Shown: positions 1 to 11,229 of the stretch, in pieces
How the letters are laid out: every line of letters starts with the position of its first letter
How positions within the stretch are numbered: the stretch's first letter is position 1
Assembly (NCBI GenBank): GCA_027972325.1
Contig: JAPMOS010000056.1
Span: 75,001 to 139,000, forward strand
DNA: 64,000 nucleotides
Source: Paratrimastix pyriformis
Taxonomy: Eukaryota > Preaxostyla > Paratrimastigidae
Reading direction: 5' to 3'
The notes under the pieces: generated by a model
What the model was told of the DNA's origin: nothing
Database searches by the model: none
The model's input: the letters and a program-made list of their open reading frames with translations, nothing else
Made by a program: the position numbers and the translations under genes

Positions 1-3000
1 CTCCCTCCGCGGCTGGTTCTCCGCTCGAGTCAAGGCCCACTTGTTGTCACTCGATACCGAGCCGGAGGACCTGCGGGCCTTCGTCCTGGCGTGCTTGCCC
101 CTGGCCAAGAAGGAAGACGAGTACCATGAGGACCAGGTACGCCCGCCCCGCGAGCCGACCCACCCGCGCTACCAGCACGAGGACCGTTCCACCCGTTTCC
201 CCAGGCCAACAGCAACCGACAGCAACAGACCCGTCCCCACGTCGACCGCTTGACCCCTGAGGCCCGCGAGCGCTGCATCAAGGAAGGCCTCTGCCTGCGC
301 TGCCGCAGCGCGGGTCACATGGCCTCGAACTGCCCCGTCTTCACCAGCACCGTCCGTCGCTACCCCGACCGGCCACAGTCCGACCGGCCCTTTGGCTCCA
401 GCAGCGACCCGCTTGCGACGCCCGCCCCGCAGCGCACCTCACCGCCTCAGCAGCAACAGCAGCCGCACCAGCGTCCGGCCCAGCAACCTCAGGCCCCGAC
501 TCGCCACTCGTTCCGCCAGACGAGGCCTGTGGAGCGCTACACCCCGAGTGCCCGGGAAGTCCAGCTTAAGGAGGATGAGGAGGAACATGAGCCGTCTTCC
601 TATTTCCCTCCCCGTGGCCTGTGGTGGTGAGCGCGGACCTGTGAGGCACCCAGCAGCCGGGCTAACTGCTGGTGATGCTAGTCCAGGTTAACTTGAGCAA
701 ATTGCCCAGGCTCGCTGCCTGGACGACCCCAGGTCGTTTCCCTCTGCATCATGCTGCGCATCTCCTCATGAGCCTCTGGCACAGGACGGCCGGCCTCAAC
801 TTCGGCCTCAACCAGCCACCGCCGAGCTTGCCGCCTGCGCCGCACCCCAACACACCGCGGAGAAGCGTGTCAGCATCACCGACGACAACGACAAGACCAT
901 CCAGTGCGTGATCGACACCGGCGCCACCCACTCCTTCACCTCCGAGCGCTACGCACGCACCCTTGGCTACACGCCCGAGCCATGTGACCCCGTCACCGCC
1001 CGCTTGGCAACAGGCGCCCTCACCCACATCGACCGCGCCATCACGCTGACCCTCCACCTCACAGACGACGCCCCGCCCACCCCAGCCACGGTCTACATCC
1101 TCACGGAGGACCACCCACCGGACTACATCCTCCTCGGCATCAAGCAGCTCAACAACTTCAACATTGAGGTCCGGGACGGACAGACAGGGCTGAGTTGGCG
1201 CGGCCCACCCGCTGAAGACGTCGTCGACGCTGCCCTGGCCGCCCGCGAGCCCAACGAGGACGGCCACGCTGCGCAAGAGCAGGGAACAACACACGGATGC
1301 AACATCATGAGCGAGGTCCTCACGAGCGACGAGCGCGCACAAGTCGAGCAGCTCTTCAACGAGTACCCCGACGTTTTCGGCCCCATCGACAACCAGCCCG
1401 CCCGTCTGACCCCCTTCCGCGTTGAGCTCGACCCGCCCGACGCCAAGCCCATCCATCTCCCACCCCGCCGCCTCGCCCCACCCAAGCACGCCTGGGTCAA
1501 GGCCGAGACCATGCGCCTCCTCGCCCAGGGCATCATCCGCCCATCCCGCTCCCCGTGGTCCGCGCCCATCACCGTCGCCCTCAAGCGCAGTGGGGCGTTT
1601 CGCTTCTGCGTAGACTATTCTGCTTTGAACAACATCACCGCACGGGACAGCTTCCCACTCCCCCACATCACCGACCTCCTGACCAAGTTCCGCAACATGG
1701 CCTATCTGGCGAGTTTTGATTTTGTGTCTGGGTACCACCAGGCCCCCGTCAGCGAGGACACCATCCACCTGCTCGCCTTCGTCACCCCCGACGGGCTCTA
1801 CGAGTTCACCCGCCTTCCCTTCGGCGTCAAGAATGGCCCGTCGTACTTCCAACGCGAGGTCTCCCGCCTCTTCTCCGACATCCCCAACACCACAACGTAC
1901 CAAGACGACATCGGGGTTGGCGAACGGACCTTCGACACCTTCCTGCGGACGTTGCGCGCCGTGCTTGACCACTGCCGGGCCCACCACCTGAAGATCAACG
2001 GCTCGAAGAGCGTCGTCGGCCCCGCGGAGCTCCCCTACCTCGGCATGCTTGTGGGACCCGCCGGCGTCCGCGTCGATCCTGAGCGTGTCCGGCCGCTCCT
2101 GGACCTGCACCCACCACACAACAAGGAGCAGCTGCGATCATTTTTGGGACTCGCGCAGTACTACCAACGCTTCGTCAAGGACTACGCCCACACCTCAGCC
2201 ATCCTCTGGGACCTCATCGCCCACGACGCCACCTTCGTCTGGACCCCGCAACATCAACAGGCCTTCGACAGCATCAAGACGTCCATCGGTCAAGCCCCCA
2301 CCCTGCACCACGTCGACCCTGCCCTCCCTCTCTACCTCCGCACCGACGCCTCCACCGCCGGCATAGGCGGCGTCCTCTCACAGGTTGTCACCGACCCTGA
2401 CGGCCAACAGGAAGAGCGCCCGATCATGTTCGTCTCGCGCAGCTGACCAGCGCCGAGCGCAAGATGTCAACCATCGAGCAGGAAGCCCTTGCCGTGGTGC
2501 ACTGCCTCGAGAAAGCCCGGCCCTACATCTTCGGCCAGGTGATCATACGCACCGATCATTCGAACCTCATGTTCATGCGCACTTCCGTCAACCCTCGTGT
2601 TCAACGGTGGTCACTCTTGCTCAACGAGTTCGACTGTACAGTGGTCTACACACCAGGCAGGACCAACTGCGTCGCCGACTGCCTTTCGAGACTCCTGGAC
2701 CTGCCGACACCCTCCCAAGCCCGATCCCGAGGCTACGGTCGCCGAGCTCGCTGTGTTCTGTGGCCATCTCCCTCACCGCCGCACGCGCCGCCACGTCACA
2801 TGCAATGCCGTCACCACTCGCCGCACACGAGCAGCACCAGCAACATCAGCAACATCAGCAACACCAGCAACACCACCCGCACCAGCACCAGCAACACCAG
2901 CACCAGCAACACCAGCCGCAGCAACACCCCCTCCCGACGTCGACCTTCCCCCGACCCAACCGCTCATCGCAGAAATGGACACCATCGGGTACGACACCGA

Positions 3001-4430
3001 CCAGCAAGGCGTCCGCACCCTCCACTCCCGCCCTCCCCGAGTTCATCGCCAAGCTCTGGGCCCTCCCCACTCCCATCCGATGGCTGGCCACATGGGATAT
3101 GAGCGCTCCCTCAAGCGTGCCCAGGCAGTGCTCAAGTGGCCCGGAATGCCCGACGACCTCACCACCTTGTACAAGCAATGCCCAACCTGCCAGAAGCTTC
3201 GTGCAATCCCCGCCTCCGCCCCCGAGATGCACTCCACCGCCAGTGACCACCCCTTCGACACGGTCTTCCTCGACTACATCGGCCCTCCCCACCTGCCAAG
3301 GCTACCGCTACGTCCTCACCGCCATCGACCGCTTCTCCCGCTTCACCACCCTCACCCCGTCCGCACAACAACCGCAACTGACACAGCACAGGCCTCTTCG
3401 AGGACTGGATCTGCCGCTTTGGCCTTCCGCGCTTCGTCACCACCGACGGCGGCAGCCACTTCGCCAACGCAGTCATGAAGGACGTCTGCCAGCACCTGTC
3501 CATCACCCACCACGTTACCATTCCCTACCACCCCGAGTCACACGGAGTTGTGGAGCGCGTGAATCGGGTGATCGTTGACACAGCTCGCGCCCTCCTCCGC
3601 CAAGATGCGCGATGGATACGCCTCCCTCCCTCCACCGCCTTCGCCATCAACACCTCCGTCAACCGCAGCATCGGCGCATCCCCATTCGACGTGACCCACG
3701 GTTTCAGACCTCGTTTGCCCGCTCACGCCGAGTTCCAGCTGCCCCCACCCTCCACCGACGAGCCACTCGACGCCGCAGCCTTCGCCAAGCAACTCGCCGA
3801 CCGCCTTCCTGCCATTCTCCAGCGCGTACGCGACGCCGAACAACGTGCCTTCAAGTCCGCCAGTGAGCAATACCTCCAACGAATGCACAGCAAGCAGACC
3901 TCGTTTGAACCTGGCGACTACGTTCTCATTGCCCGTGATCGCGTGGACAAGCTTGACATTCCATGGAAGGGCCCTACATCGTCGAAGAGAAGAAGAAGAA
4001 TGGTGTCAACTACGTCGTCAAGAACGTCCTCGACAACACCACCATGGAGACCCACATCACCAAGCTCGCGCCCTTCAATGCAGCAGCCCTCTCACCAACC
4101 GACCTTGAAGCCGAGGCTGCCCCCTACGGAGAATTCCTCGTTGATCGAATCCTGCGCCACGAGATCGACGACAACGGCGACATCCGCCTTCGAGTCCTCT
4201 GGAAAGGATTGCCGGATTTTGGAGACGATGACGACAGATCCTGGGTACTACACGCTACCTCGCTCGCCACCGAAGCCGTCAAGAAATACTGCCGAGAACA
4301 CGACCTGCCCCTGCGCCCCATCAAGAAGCCACGCCGCCTTCAGGGGAAGAAACCAGTGTTGCAGCCTTAGCTGCCAGAATAGCCTGCCGAACCCGACGTT
4401 GATGATCGTCGGCCGGCCTCGGAAGTAAAT
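1..4430 (+). mobile_element. Ty3/gypsy chromovirus-like LTR retroelement fossil, cut by the left edge
   Basis: The stretch carries, in order, the zinc-knuckle end of a gag region (about 250-630), an aspartic protease and reverse transcriptase (about 900-2100), RNase H (about 2230-2700), integrase zinc-binding and core domains (about 3050-3900) and a chromodomain (about 4120-4330). Integrase downstream of RT/RNase H plus a terminal chromodomain places it in the chromovirus branch of Ty3/gypsy (Metaviridae). The left part lies outside the window and no LTR pair can be seen inside it. The coding region is broken in roughly five to seven places, yet every domain is still easy to recognise, so the insertion looks only moderately old. 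A CAG/CAA-type tract (about 2830-2935) lies between RNase H and integrase. Confidence 0.88.
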
Positions 4431-4462
4431 CTCCTTTTCCGTCTCCGATTTCTCCGCCCCCC

Positions 4463-4475
4463 CCTATATAAGGGC
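4463..4475 (+). promoter_or_regulatory. TATA-like box
   Basis: A TATATAAG box sits just downstream of the Ty3/gypsy coding region and about 20 bp upstream of the LINE reverse-transcriptase scrap. It could belong to the end of the retroelement or be chance. No transcript start can be inferred from sequence alone. Confidence 0.25.
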
Positions 4476-4481
4476 CCACGT

Positions 4482-4700
4482 TTGTTTCCCTTGAACAGAG
4501 AGCCTTTATGTCTTCTCCGCGATGTCAGGCGCGCCTTGTTCGGCTTCAAGCACGGGGCCGCTGCGGGTCCGAGTGGCTTGGCCCCCGACCACATCCGCAG
4601 CGCGGTCCGCAAAGATCCTGCCATCCTGCCTCTGCTCGCCGAGGCCCTGAACTTCTTCGTGAAGTGTTTTTTATACAAACCCACCCCGGCAACCGAAATT
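4482..4700 (+). pseudogene. Non-LTR reverse transcriptase fragment
   Basis: One frame reads about 60 residues with the hallmark of the start of a LINE-type reverse transcriptase: GAAAGPSGLAPDHIRSAV followed by a leucine-rich helix. The GPSGL.PDH pattern is typical of the fingers region preceding the catalytic motifs. No catalytic aspartates, endonuclease or other domain follows, and the frame soon becomes uninformative. It is a short dead copy from a family different from the minus-strand LINE next door. Its position between the Ty3/gypsy remnant and that LINE suggests a nest of transposon debris. Confidence 0.55.
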
Positions 4701-4739
4701 ACCGAGCGGGTGCAGGCTCCAATTGGCAGACCAGAGCTT

Positions 4740-5780
4740 AATGCTCCAGTCGCCCGGCGCTTGCCCGCCCTCTGGCGGGCCCAACGCCCTCAGCCCACAC
4801 CTCCCTTCCGGGGGTGGGTTCTGTCCCCCTCAGGGGATTGGTCTCATCTCGGGCAATCTGAAAAGTTTCTCCCCAGTTCTTCGCACTAATCATTGCCTTC
4901 TTCCATTCTCTTTCTGTCCAGACATCCAGAATTCCCATCTCAGCCGCCAGCTCGCATTCACCTTTGTGATAAGTTCTCGGGTTACAGAGACACTCGAGTC
5001 TCCTTGACACTTTCTTCCGAACTTCCCTTGCCAGCATAGCACAGCAATCTTCAGTTTTGCCCACGTCTCCAAATGAACCCCTGCACCCCTGCTTGTCTTG
5101 TCATCATTTCCTTCATTCTTGCGTAGGCCTCTCCATCCACCGGATACTTTTCTCTACAAGCGGCATTCTCCACCATGATAATTCCCACAGGCCAAGGAGC
5201 ATTACCAGCACCTATAATTCCGTCCTTCCAGAAATTCGCCCGCCAGAATTGGAATGTCCCCGCTTCAAACACCGCAATCTCCTAACCATTGCGTCGACCT
5301 TTTCCATTGTGATCGTCTTGCGGATAATATCCAACCCGCTCCCGATTCCATCTCTGTTCGGCATTCCAGGTCCGTACGGAATAACCATCACGCACCTCAT
5401 GGCTCTCGGGTTCTTCACTCTTTCCGCGATTTTCCGAAAGAGCTGATCCATTGCCGCTTGTTCATATTCAGGGTTCGCAAATGCCAAGAGCTCGCTATCC
5501 TCATTTACTCTCTCAAATCCATCAAATCTTGCTCCAAACACCCTATCCTCCTCTGCTGGTGTGCAGTATTCCTCGTACGTCGGGTCCACATTCCCAGGAT
5601 GACAGAACAGCATTGTACACAGCCCGAAAGCATCTGCCATGACAGTACTCCATTGATGTGGCGTGGCCCATGCATTCTCATCTTTCACAACCCTCTGTCC
5701 GCCAAGTACCGTTCCCTGCGTGTATCGCTCATGGAGTCTCACTGCTTCCTCCACAAATCCGCTGTCATCTCCGCCCAACT
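4740..5780 (-). pseudogene. LINE C-terminal domain resembling a PCIF1/CAPAM-type methyltransferase
   Basis: Downstream of the CCHC finger one frame (5778 to 5212) holds about 188 residues, continued in other frames to about 4740. It shows YCTPAEEDRVFGARFDGF, then AFANPEYEQAAM at about 5480-5445, then a strand with VMVIPYGPG. The arrangement Y-C-S/T, acidic, FG, short gap, NPP[FY], amphipathic helix, hydrophobic strand ending in P is that of PCIF1-family adenine methyltransferases, where NPPF binds the target adenine. Here the third residue is Glu (NPEY), so catalysis is doubtful in this copy. The frame differs from the RNase H frame by one shift near 5750. The family call is by pattern only. 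A species-specific C-terminal domain is the alternative. Confidence 0.4.
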
Positions 5781-7682
5781 TTTCCCCTTCCTCATCACGC
5801 TTTGCCGATACCTCCGAAACATCTTCCAGAATACCTCCCTCTCCATCGTTTTCCCTCGGAAAGCAATCAGTCCATCTTCTTGATGCACCGCTATCATTGC
5901 TCGCAATGCTTGCACCTCCTCTGCCTCTTCCTGGACTTTCTGTGCCTCCTTCATCCTGGCTATATCATCCTCCTCTTTCAACCACCTATCAAGTGCTTCC
6001 TTCTCCGCTGCCTGTAGTTTCTTGAACCTCTTTTCCCGGGCAGCCCTCATCTGTGGGCACACCAAGATCATGTGTCTGAAAGAGTCTTTCATTCCACACA
6101 GGGGGCATTTCTTCGCCTTCCTCTTTTCCTCCTCGTCTTTCAACTCTCCCTTGTGTGCTCGTATTTCCGCCCTCACATTCTCCGTCATGAACCTCTGCGT
6201 CATTGCCGAATAATATCCCCTCAAGTTGGTCAGCCGAACCAGCCTCTCTCGATTCTTATCCACATTCCTGGAGCTCCTCTGTATCAGCATCATGGCATTC
6301 TTCGGCTTTGCCTCGGCACGACTCATCCTCAGCTGCATCTGCCTCTCCTTTATAAATTGTTTATAGCTCGACTCCACCCTCCCGCTATCAGTTTCCAGCC
6401 AGATACCCGCCTTCACCTCGGTCAGTGCCACCACTGGCTTCTCAGATCCCTTTTTTGCCTCCTTGTCCGCCATCCCGTTCCCAATTGCATCCCAGTTCTT
6501 CGGGTCCCCCGTCCCTTGGTGCCCCTTCACCCATAATATTGTAATTTCCCCTGGATACTCTATCACTTCCTGTTGCACCCTTTCCAACATCGACCAGGTA
6601 TTTTTCCCAATCAGTTCCCCCCTTGGGACAGCCGTCTTCGCCTCCTTCGCTCTAATGAATCGCCCGACCCAGCCTTGTGCATATTTGCTATCAGTATGAA
6701 TTTCCACGTCGGCCCCTCCCGCCAACTCGATCCCTTTCCAAATTGCCTCAAGCTCCGCCTCATTATTTGATTGTTTGGCGCCAGTGCATCGGGCCGAACA
6801 CCGACACTCCATTCCTTCTCCGAGTCTTTCAATGACTGAATACCCTGCTCTTCTCAACCCACCAGTTCCCGACGACGATCCATCTGTGTAAAATACACGC
6901 TTGGGGCCCCCGACCCGCAGGTACTGTCTCTTTCGCACCCCACCTTCTCCTTCCTTGGCCCGGTCCCGCGTCTCCATTCGCCCGACCCCTTCCGATAAGG
7001 TGAACTCCGGCTTCAACCGAAGACTTCCTTCTTGGCAAACCTTCCTTCTGAGTATTTTGAACCACGGAGGTTGGCCCTTAACGCTCTTCAACTCTTCACC
7101 GTTATCGCTCACCAGGTCTGACAATTTTCGATATTTCCGCCTTGCCATTCTTTTCAGAGTATTAACTTTGAGTTCCGGCAAAATGTCACCCACATACTTA
7201 TCCCTCCCTGTCAACTCCAACGGGGCTAACTCCCCAGTCATCCGAAGACTCATACCCTCCCTCTTCAATATCCGAACTGCCGTCCCCACCATTGGTCCGT
7301 AACAGATCGCCTTCTTGCAATATCTCTCGGGGTTGACAAAAATATCGCCTTTCCCGCCCCACATCATCTCAAGCCTATCGATCTCTGCCATTGTATTTAC
7401 TCCAGTATCCGTCCTTGGGTCTGCTACATTTGCTATAAGCTTCAACAGGAGCGTCAGGTCGTGAACATCGGTAGGACTCTTTAAACCAAACCCCCCCTCT
7501 TTTTTCGAAAGGTACAGACAGTCAGTCGGGTCAGCTTTCCCAAGGACATACGATACCTTTCGAATAGTCGTTCTGTACTGTGCTTCAATTCGTTCCAGTG
7601 TTCCTCTATCCACAGGAACGTTCCGTGCCACATACTGCAAACAAGGCGTCACACATTCATTTAAAATCTGAACCACCGCCAT
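5739..7682 (-). CDS. LINE ORF2 section: RT thumb, RNase H and CCHC finger (647 codons open)
   Basis: This open stretch begins in the RT thumb, immediately after the part read in the neighbouring frame. RNase H follows at about residues 255-400 with YTDGSSSG, NEAELEAIWKG, HTDSKYAQGW and GNGMADKEA, so all four acidic catalytic positions are present. A leucine/arginine-rich linker leads to a CPLCG...H...C finger near residue 540, the usual nucleic-acid-binding finger of LINE ORF2 proteins. A glutamate- and lysine-rich helix follows. It would act in target-primed reverse transcription, with RNase H removing template RNA. Its length and intact acidic residues imply fairly recent activity of the family even though flanking parts are broken. 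Confidence 0.85.
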   Translation of the reverse strand: MAVVQILNECVTPCLQYVARNVPVDRGTLERIEAQYRTTIRKVSYVLGKADPTDCLYLSKKEGGFGLKSPTDVHDLTLLLKLIANVADPRTDTGVNTMAEIDRLEMMWGGKGDIFVNPERYCKKAICYGPMVGTAVRILKREGMSLRMTGELAPLELTGRDKYVGDILPELKVNTLKRMARRKYRKLSDLVSDNGEELKSVKGQPPWFKILRRKVCQEGSLRLKPEFTLSEGVGRMETRDRAKEGEGGVRKRQYLRVGGPKRVFYTDGSSSGTGGLRRAGYSVIERLGEGMECRCSARCTGAKQSNNEAELEAIWKGIELAGGADVEIHTDSKYAQGWVGRFIRAKEAKTAVPRGELIGKNTWSMLERVQQEVIEYPGEITILWVKGHQGTGDPKNWDAIGNGMADKEAKKGSEKPVVALTEVKAGIWLETDSGRVESSYKQFIKERQMQLRMSRAEAKPKNAMMLIQRSSRNVDKNRERLVRLTNLRGYYSAMTQRFMTENVRAEIRAHKGELKDEEEKRKAKKCPLCGMKDSFRHMILVCPQMRAAREKRFKKLQAAEKEALDRWLKEEDDIARMKEAQKVQEEAEEVQALRAMIAVHQEDGLIAFRGKTMEREVFWKMFRRYRQSVMRKGKSWAEMTADLWRKQ

Positions 7683-8760
7683 CGGGGAAGCTTCGCAGCC
7701 GCGATTTTTTCTGTCTTCCCCACCATCTTTTGGAACAGTTTAGCCGTGTTGACTTTGAGAGTCAGATTCTCATCCACCCAGATTCCGAGATACCGAATTG
7801 CTCCTCCTTTCGGCTCACATTTCACCACGGCCTCTTCTCCAAACCTTAATGGTGCCTTATTCACATCGTTCGTGAGAAAGTCTGATTTCTTGCAATTGAC
7901 TGTCATGCCAGCCGACCGAATCTTGTCCATGATTATCCTTCCCACTTTTTCGAGTCCGTCGCGGGATTCAGTGATTATCATAATATCGTCAGTTAACGCC
8001 TGCAGAATATTTTTGCGCCATTCTTGAGTATCCTTCCTCCGCCCTGTTCCCGGTTCTTGAGAATGCTCTCCATAAACGTAATGAACAGCAGGCAAGACAG
8101 TGGGTCACCTTGCGAAATTCCTCTTTCAATATCATACCAGTCTGTTGGGCCGTATTGTGTCACAACCCGGGCCTTTCTCCCCCGATAAAGGTTCTCTATA
8201 TATTCTATAAAGGCGTCCTCAACACCAATATCTTCAAGCCCCGACCTCAGCGCGTTAAAATCGACAGTGTCATAGGCTTTTGATATGTCGAGCCCTAACA
8301 TATAAAATTTCTTCCTTGTCACTCGTGCATCTGCAATGACACTAATAATGTTTGAAATCGGTGTTTCTATCGACCTTCCCCGTAGGAACCCAAACTGCTC
8401 GGGTCCAAAGACTCCTGCCTCAATCACAGCCTTCTGGAATCTTCTTGCCAAAATACATTGCAGAGTCTTCAGAAACACCGGTATCAAGCTAATAGGTCTT
8501 CGGTTTGTTGGATCCCTGGATGTTCCTCCGCTTTCATTATCATGACCACATTGCTCCTTTTCAGCGATTCGTCAACCTCCCTTCGTTCAATCATCATATT
8601 AAACTGTACCGTTATCCACTTATTCAACTCAATTCCCCTGCCCGTAGCATTTCCGCTGTTACTTCATCCGGCCCAGCCGCCTTCCCTGACCCCAGCTGTG
8701 TAATCACTTCCCAACTTCCTCCTCCGTGATCACTTCCATTATCCCCGTCACAATCTTATC
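7661..8760 (-). pseudogene. LINE reverse transcriptase core, split over frames
   Basis: RT motifs occur in order. LGSGKAAGPDEVTAEML lies near 8690. GFLRGRSIETPI, LDISKAYDTVD and GISQGDPLSCLLF lie in the frame ending at 7993. LTDDIMII and the YLGIWVD strand lie in the frame ending at 7661. The catalytic pair DD sits in LTDD, where most LINEs have FADD. Fingers, palm and thumb are all represented, but the parts are in at least three frames, so this copy would not make a full enzyme. It lies between the APE endonuclease and the RNase H, as expected for an APE-class LINE. Confidence 0.85.
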
Positions 8761-8844
8761 CGTGTCGTCGTTCACCACCCGCACTTTCCTTGCCATCTCG
8801 GGGACCTCGCCGACAGCCTTTCCATAAATGCCCTCCACTCCTTT

Positions 8845-9210
8845 TCACCACTTCCGGATCATAAACGACATCCCCAATTTCACCTTTCTCATTCCTGTGA
8901 CATAGGAACTTACCGGGGCTCGCATCACCTCACTCCGGAAGATATTTCGATACCACTGCCTCCTCTTTCCCTTCAATCGGTCCATAATATTCTGCTCACG
9001 GCGCGTTTTCCTTCCCCTGTACCATTCCTCCACCATTTTCTTCAGCCTACACCTTTCCTCCTCGCAGGTCCCTTTCGCAATCATCCTCCTCCGAGCTCTT
9101 TTAATGGTTTCGGGTTCATAGTCCCGATCCGTGAAGGTGACCTGCTTTTCCCCAAAACAGGTCCTACAACTCTCAAGCATTAGTTTCCCCATGTCCTCAA
9201 AATTCGCCAT
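8845..9210 (-). pseudogene. LINE linker between endonuclease and RT
   Basis: About 120 residues rich in Arg, Lys and Glu (for example KRARRRMIAKGTCEEERC) lie between the endonuclease and the RT fingers. Such basic helical linkers are normal in LINE ORF2 proteins and carry no catalytic motif. The frame is closed on both sides by stops. Confidence 0.6.
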
Positions 9211-9259
9211 TCTGTCAACCGCTCCTCGACCATATCCCGATACCGCTGCAGTGCCTCTT

Positions 9260-10240
9260 TCATTCGATCCGCGGCTCCTTTCGCCTCCACCGCCAACGGC
9301 CCGCTCCTTTACCCAACCGCTCTAACTTGGTCACATCCGCAATCGAGGGGCATATGACCCTACTCCTCCTCACTGTTCTGACCCCTGCTGCTGGATCAAA
9401 GTTCCCCAAATCGACAATAATCATACTGTGATCCGATAGGTCTCTTTCCCATTCGACCGTCCTCTCGTTTCTATAAACCTGTGCCTTCCCGAAATGTCTG
9501 GCAAAGACTTCCTCTGAAGTCATGCATAAGTCAATCCTGTTCTCCTGAATACCTTTTGTTTTGGTTGTCCTCCTCCACGTCACTTCACTCCCGTGCCCAC
9601 CCAGCATTACCACGTCTACCAGCCCGCTTTCGCTCTGCTCCCGATTCCTTTTGCCCAATCGTTCCCATCAGTCAAGAGGATAACCATCTCCCGTTGCCTC
9701 GGGCCTCTCACAGTCTCCGTCAAGGCACTCTCAACCGAACTCATCAGAACACCCTTCCCTTACCCCGTCAGGCTCGTATGCCGGATAATACATGTTCAAG
9801 ACTGCGAACCTCCTCTTCCCTCTTCCATATGAATCACCATAAGATATCCCGGGACCACCTCTTCGACCCGTTTCACCCAGCTGGCCATTTCTCGGGCCAC
9901 CGCCGTCAAGACACCACCTCTATGCACCACTCTCCCTTTTTCCTCTGCTTTGACCCATGATTCATGGACCACGAATCTACCCTTGAGGAAGTCCCTGACT
10001 TCATCATCTCTCCGTCGCTAATTTGGTCTCTTGCAAAGCCACAATTTGTGCCTCCGCCCCTTCCATCATTTCCTGAATAGTCGCCTGCTTCCACAAGCCC
10101 CAAGTCCTCGAACATTCCAGGATACAATTCTGGTTTCTTTCACTCTTCGCCTGCATCCCACTGATCATCACCCCGCCATTTACCTTCTTCCGAGCCGGCT
10201 CTTCCCTCCTTTCCCACGGCCTTCTGACTTTCCGAAAGTC
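9260..10240 (-). pseudogene. LINE APE-type endonuclease, split over frames
   Basis: The domain begins with NQNCILECSRTWG and IVALQETKL near 10190-10010, matching the APE motifs that hold the metal-binding Asn and Glu. Its end reads QENRIDLCMTSEEV and RDLSDHSMIIVDL near 9540-9410, the conserved D...SDH catalytic end. The centre is in a third frame (about 9906-9700). Such endonucleases nick the target site before reverse transcription. The frame changes make this copy non-functional. All landmark residues I can see remain conservative, so decay is recent. Confidence 0.8.
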
Positions 10241-10299
10241 GTATCTGCTCACCATCTCCCCTTCCACTATCTCCCCTCCATGCTCTTCCCATGGGATTC

Positions 10300-11225
10300 T
10301 AACCACAGGAACCAACTCCCCATCACCTTCCTGTCCCGTAACATCTGTTCCTCCTGGTGGTTTGGTGGGAGAAATCTCACCCTTCGGCGCTCCTCTCTCC
10401 CCTTCTCATCCGGCTTCTTCGGCAGACCGAGCGCAAATGTCCGGTATCTCACCTGGCTCTTCCCTCCTACCTCACTTGAGTAGACGACAGCTGCTGCCTC
10501 TCCCAGGTATGCCCACAAAACATCATCCGAAGCAATCTCCTGAACTGCAGCATCATCGAAATAGAACCAGCGCCCTCCATGAATTTTTTTCACACAGGTC
10601 CAGTGACCCCCTCCCACTCCACCACGATGAATCATGGCAGCGACAGGGTACCACACTTTCCCGTTCCAAGTCATCGGCCCAGTTTCACAAAGCTTACGGT
10701 CGTAGACATCTCCTACATTCCTTCGTCTCGATACCACGATCACATCCCGGTCCCATTCAAAGGAGCCCTCATTCACTTGTTCGCTTTCCGCCCCGCAGCA
10801 GTTGCAAGTCGCCATCCTTTTCCCCTTACTATGTTTTCCATTTGAGCTTGATCCCCATCTGCACAAACTTCCACACGCACCACCGAGCTCTGCACCACCT
10901 CAACTTCTGACATCTCGCCACACATCACACATCTCCAACGATCTGTTCGCACGACCCGGCTAGCGTGGGATGCCTCCAACACATACTCAAGAAGCTCCTC
11001 GCATCTTCCTGATGCCCTTCTAGTCCCTGTATAAAACCAACTTCTCCGAGCAGTCTCCTTTCTTACCATGTCTCAGTCTCTTCTCTCCCCATCCTGAGGG
11101 CACGTATGCATTTCCCCACTCTCCGTTGAGCTCTACCCTAAACCTTCCACTATTTGTAACGCAACTCCAAGATAACAACTGTTATCTTGGAGTTCCCTTG
11201 ACACCTACAACCCCAAACACTCTTT
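10300..11225 (-). pseudogene. LINE N-terminal USP-like (peptidase C19) cysteine protease domain
   Basis: Three elements of a ubiquitin-specific protease occur in order. A Cys box reads DNSCYLGVALQ, with the Cys codon at 11175-11177. A finger pair CVMCG (about 10931) and CNCCG (about 10806) matches the zinc-binding fingers of USPs. A His box reads HRGGVGGGHWTC (His codon about 10603-10605), followed by RWFYFDD (about 10552-10566). In USPs these supply the catalytic Cys, His and Asp, and the family removes ubiquitin. Two in-frame stops lie between the Cys box and the first finger, and one frame change follows before the second finger, so the copy is broken. OTU and Ulp1 proteases are known in some LINEs. 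A C19-type one is unusual as far as I know. Confidence 0.65.
11163..11194. repeat. 32-bp near-perfect palindrome
   Basis: The arms AACTCCAAGATAACA and TGTTATCTTGGAGTT are exact reverse complements of 15 bp separated by the dinucleotide AC. The palindrome overlaps the codons of the USP-like Cys box, including the Cys codon. It could be chance constrained by coding, or a stem in the LINE RNA. Confidence 0.9.
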
Positions 11226-11229
11226 TATG

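Noticed and set aside
2825-2935. Host polyglutamine gene
   Set aside because: The CAG/CAA tract lies between the RNase H and integrase parts of the Ty3/gypsy fossil.
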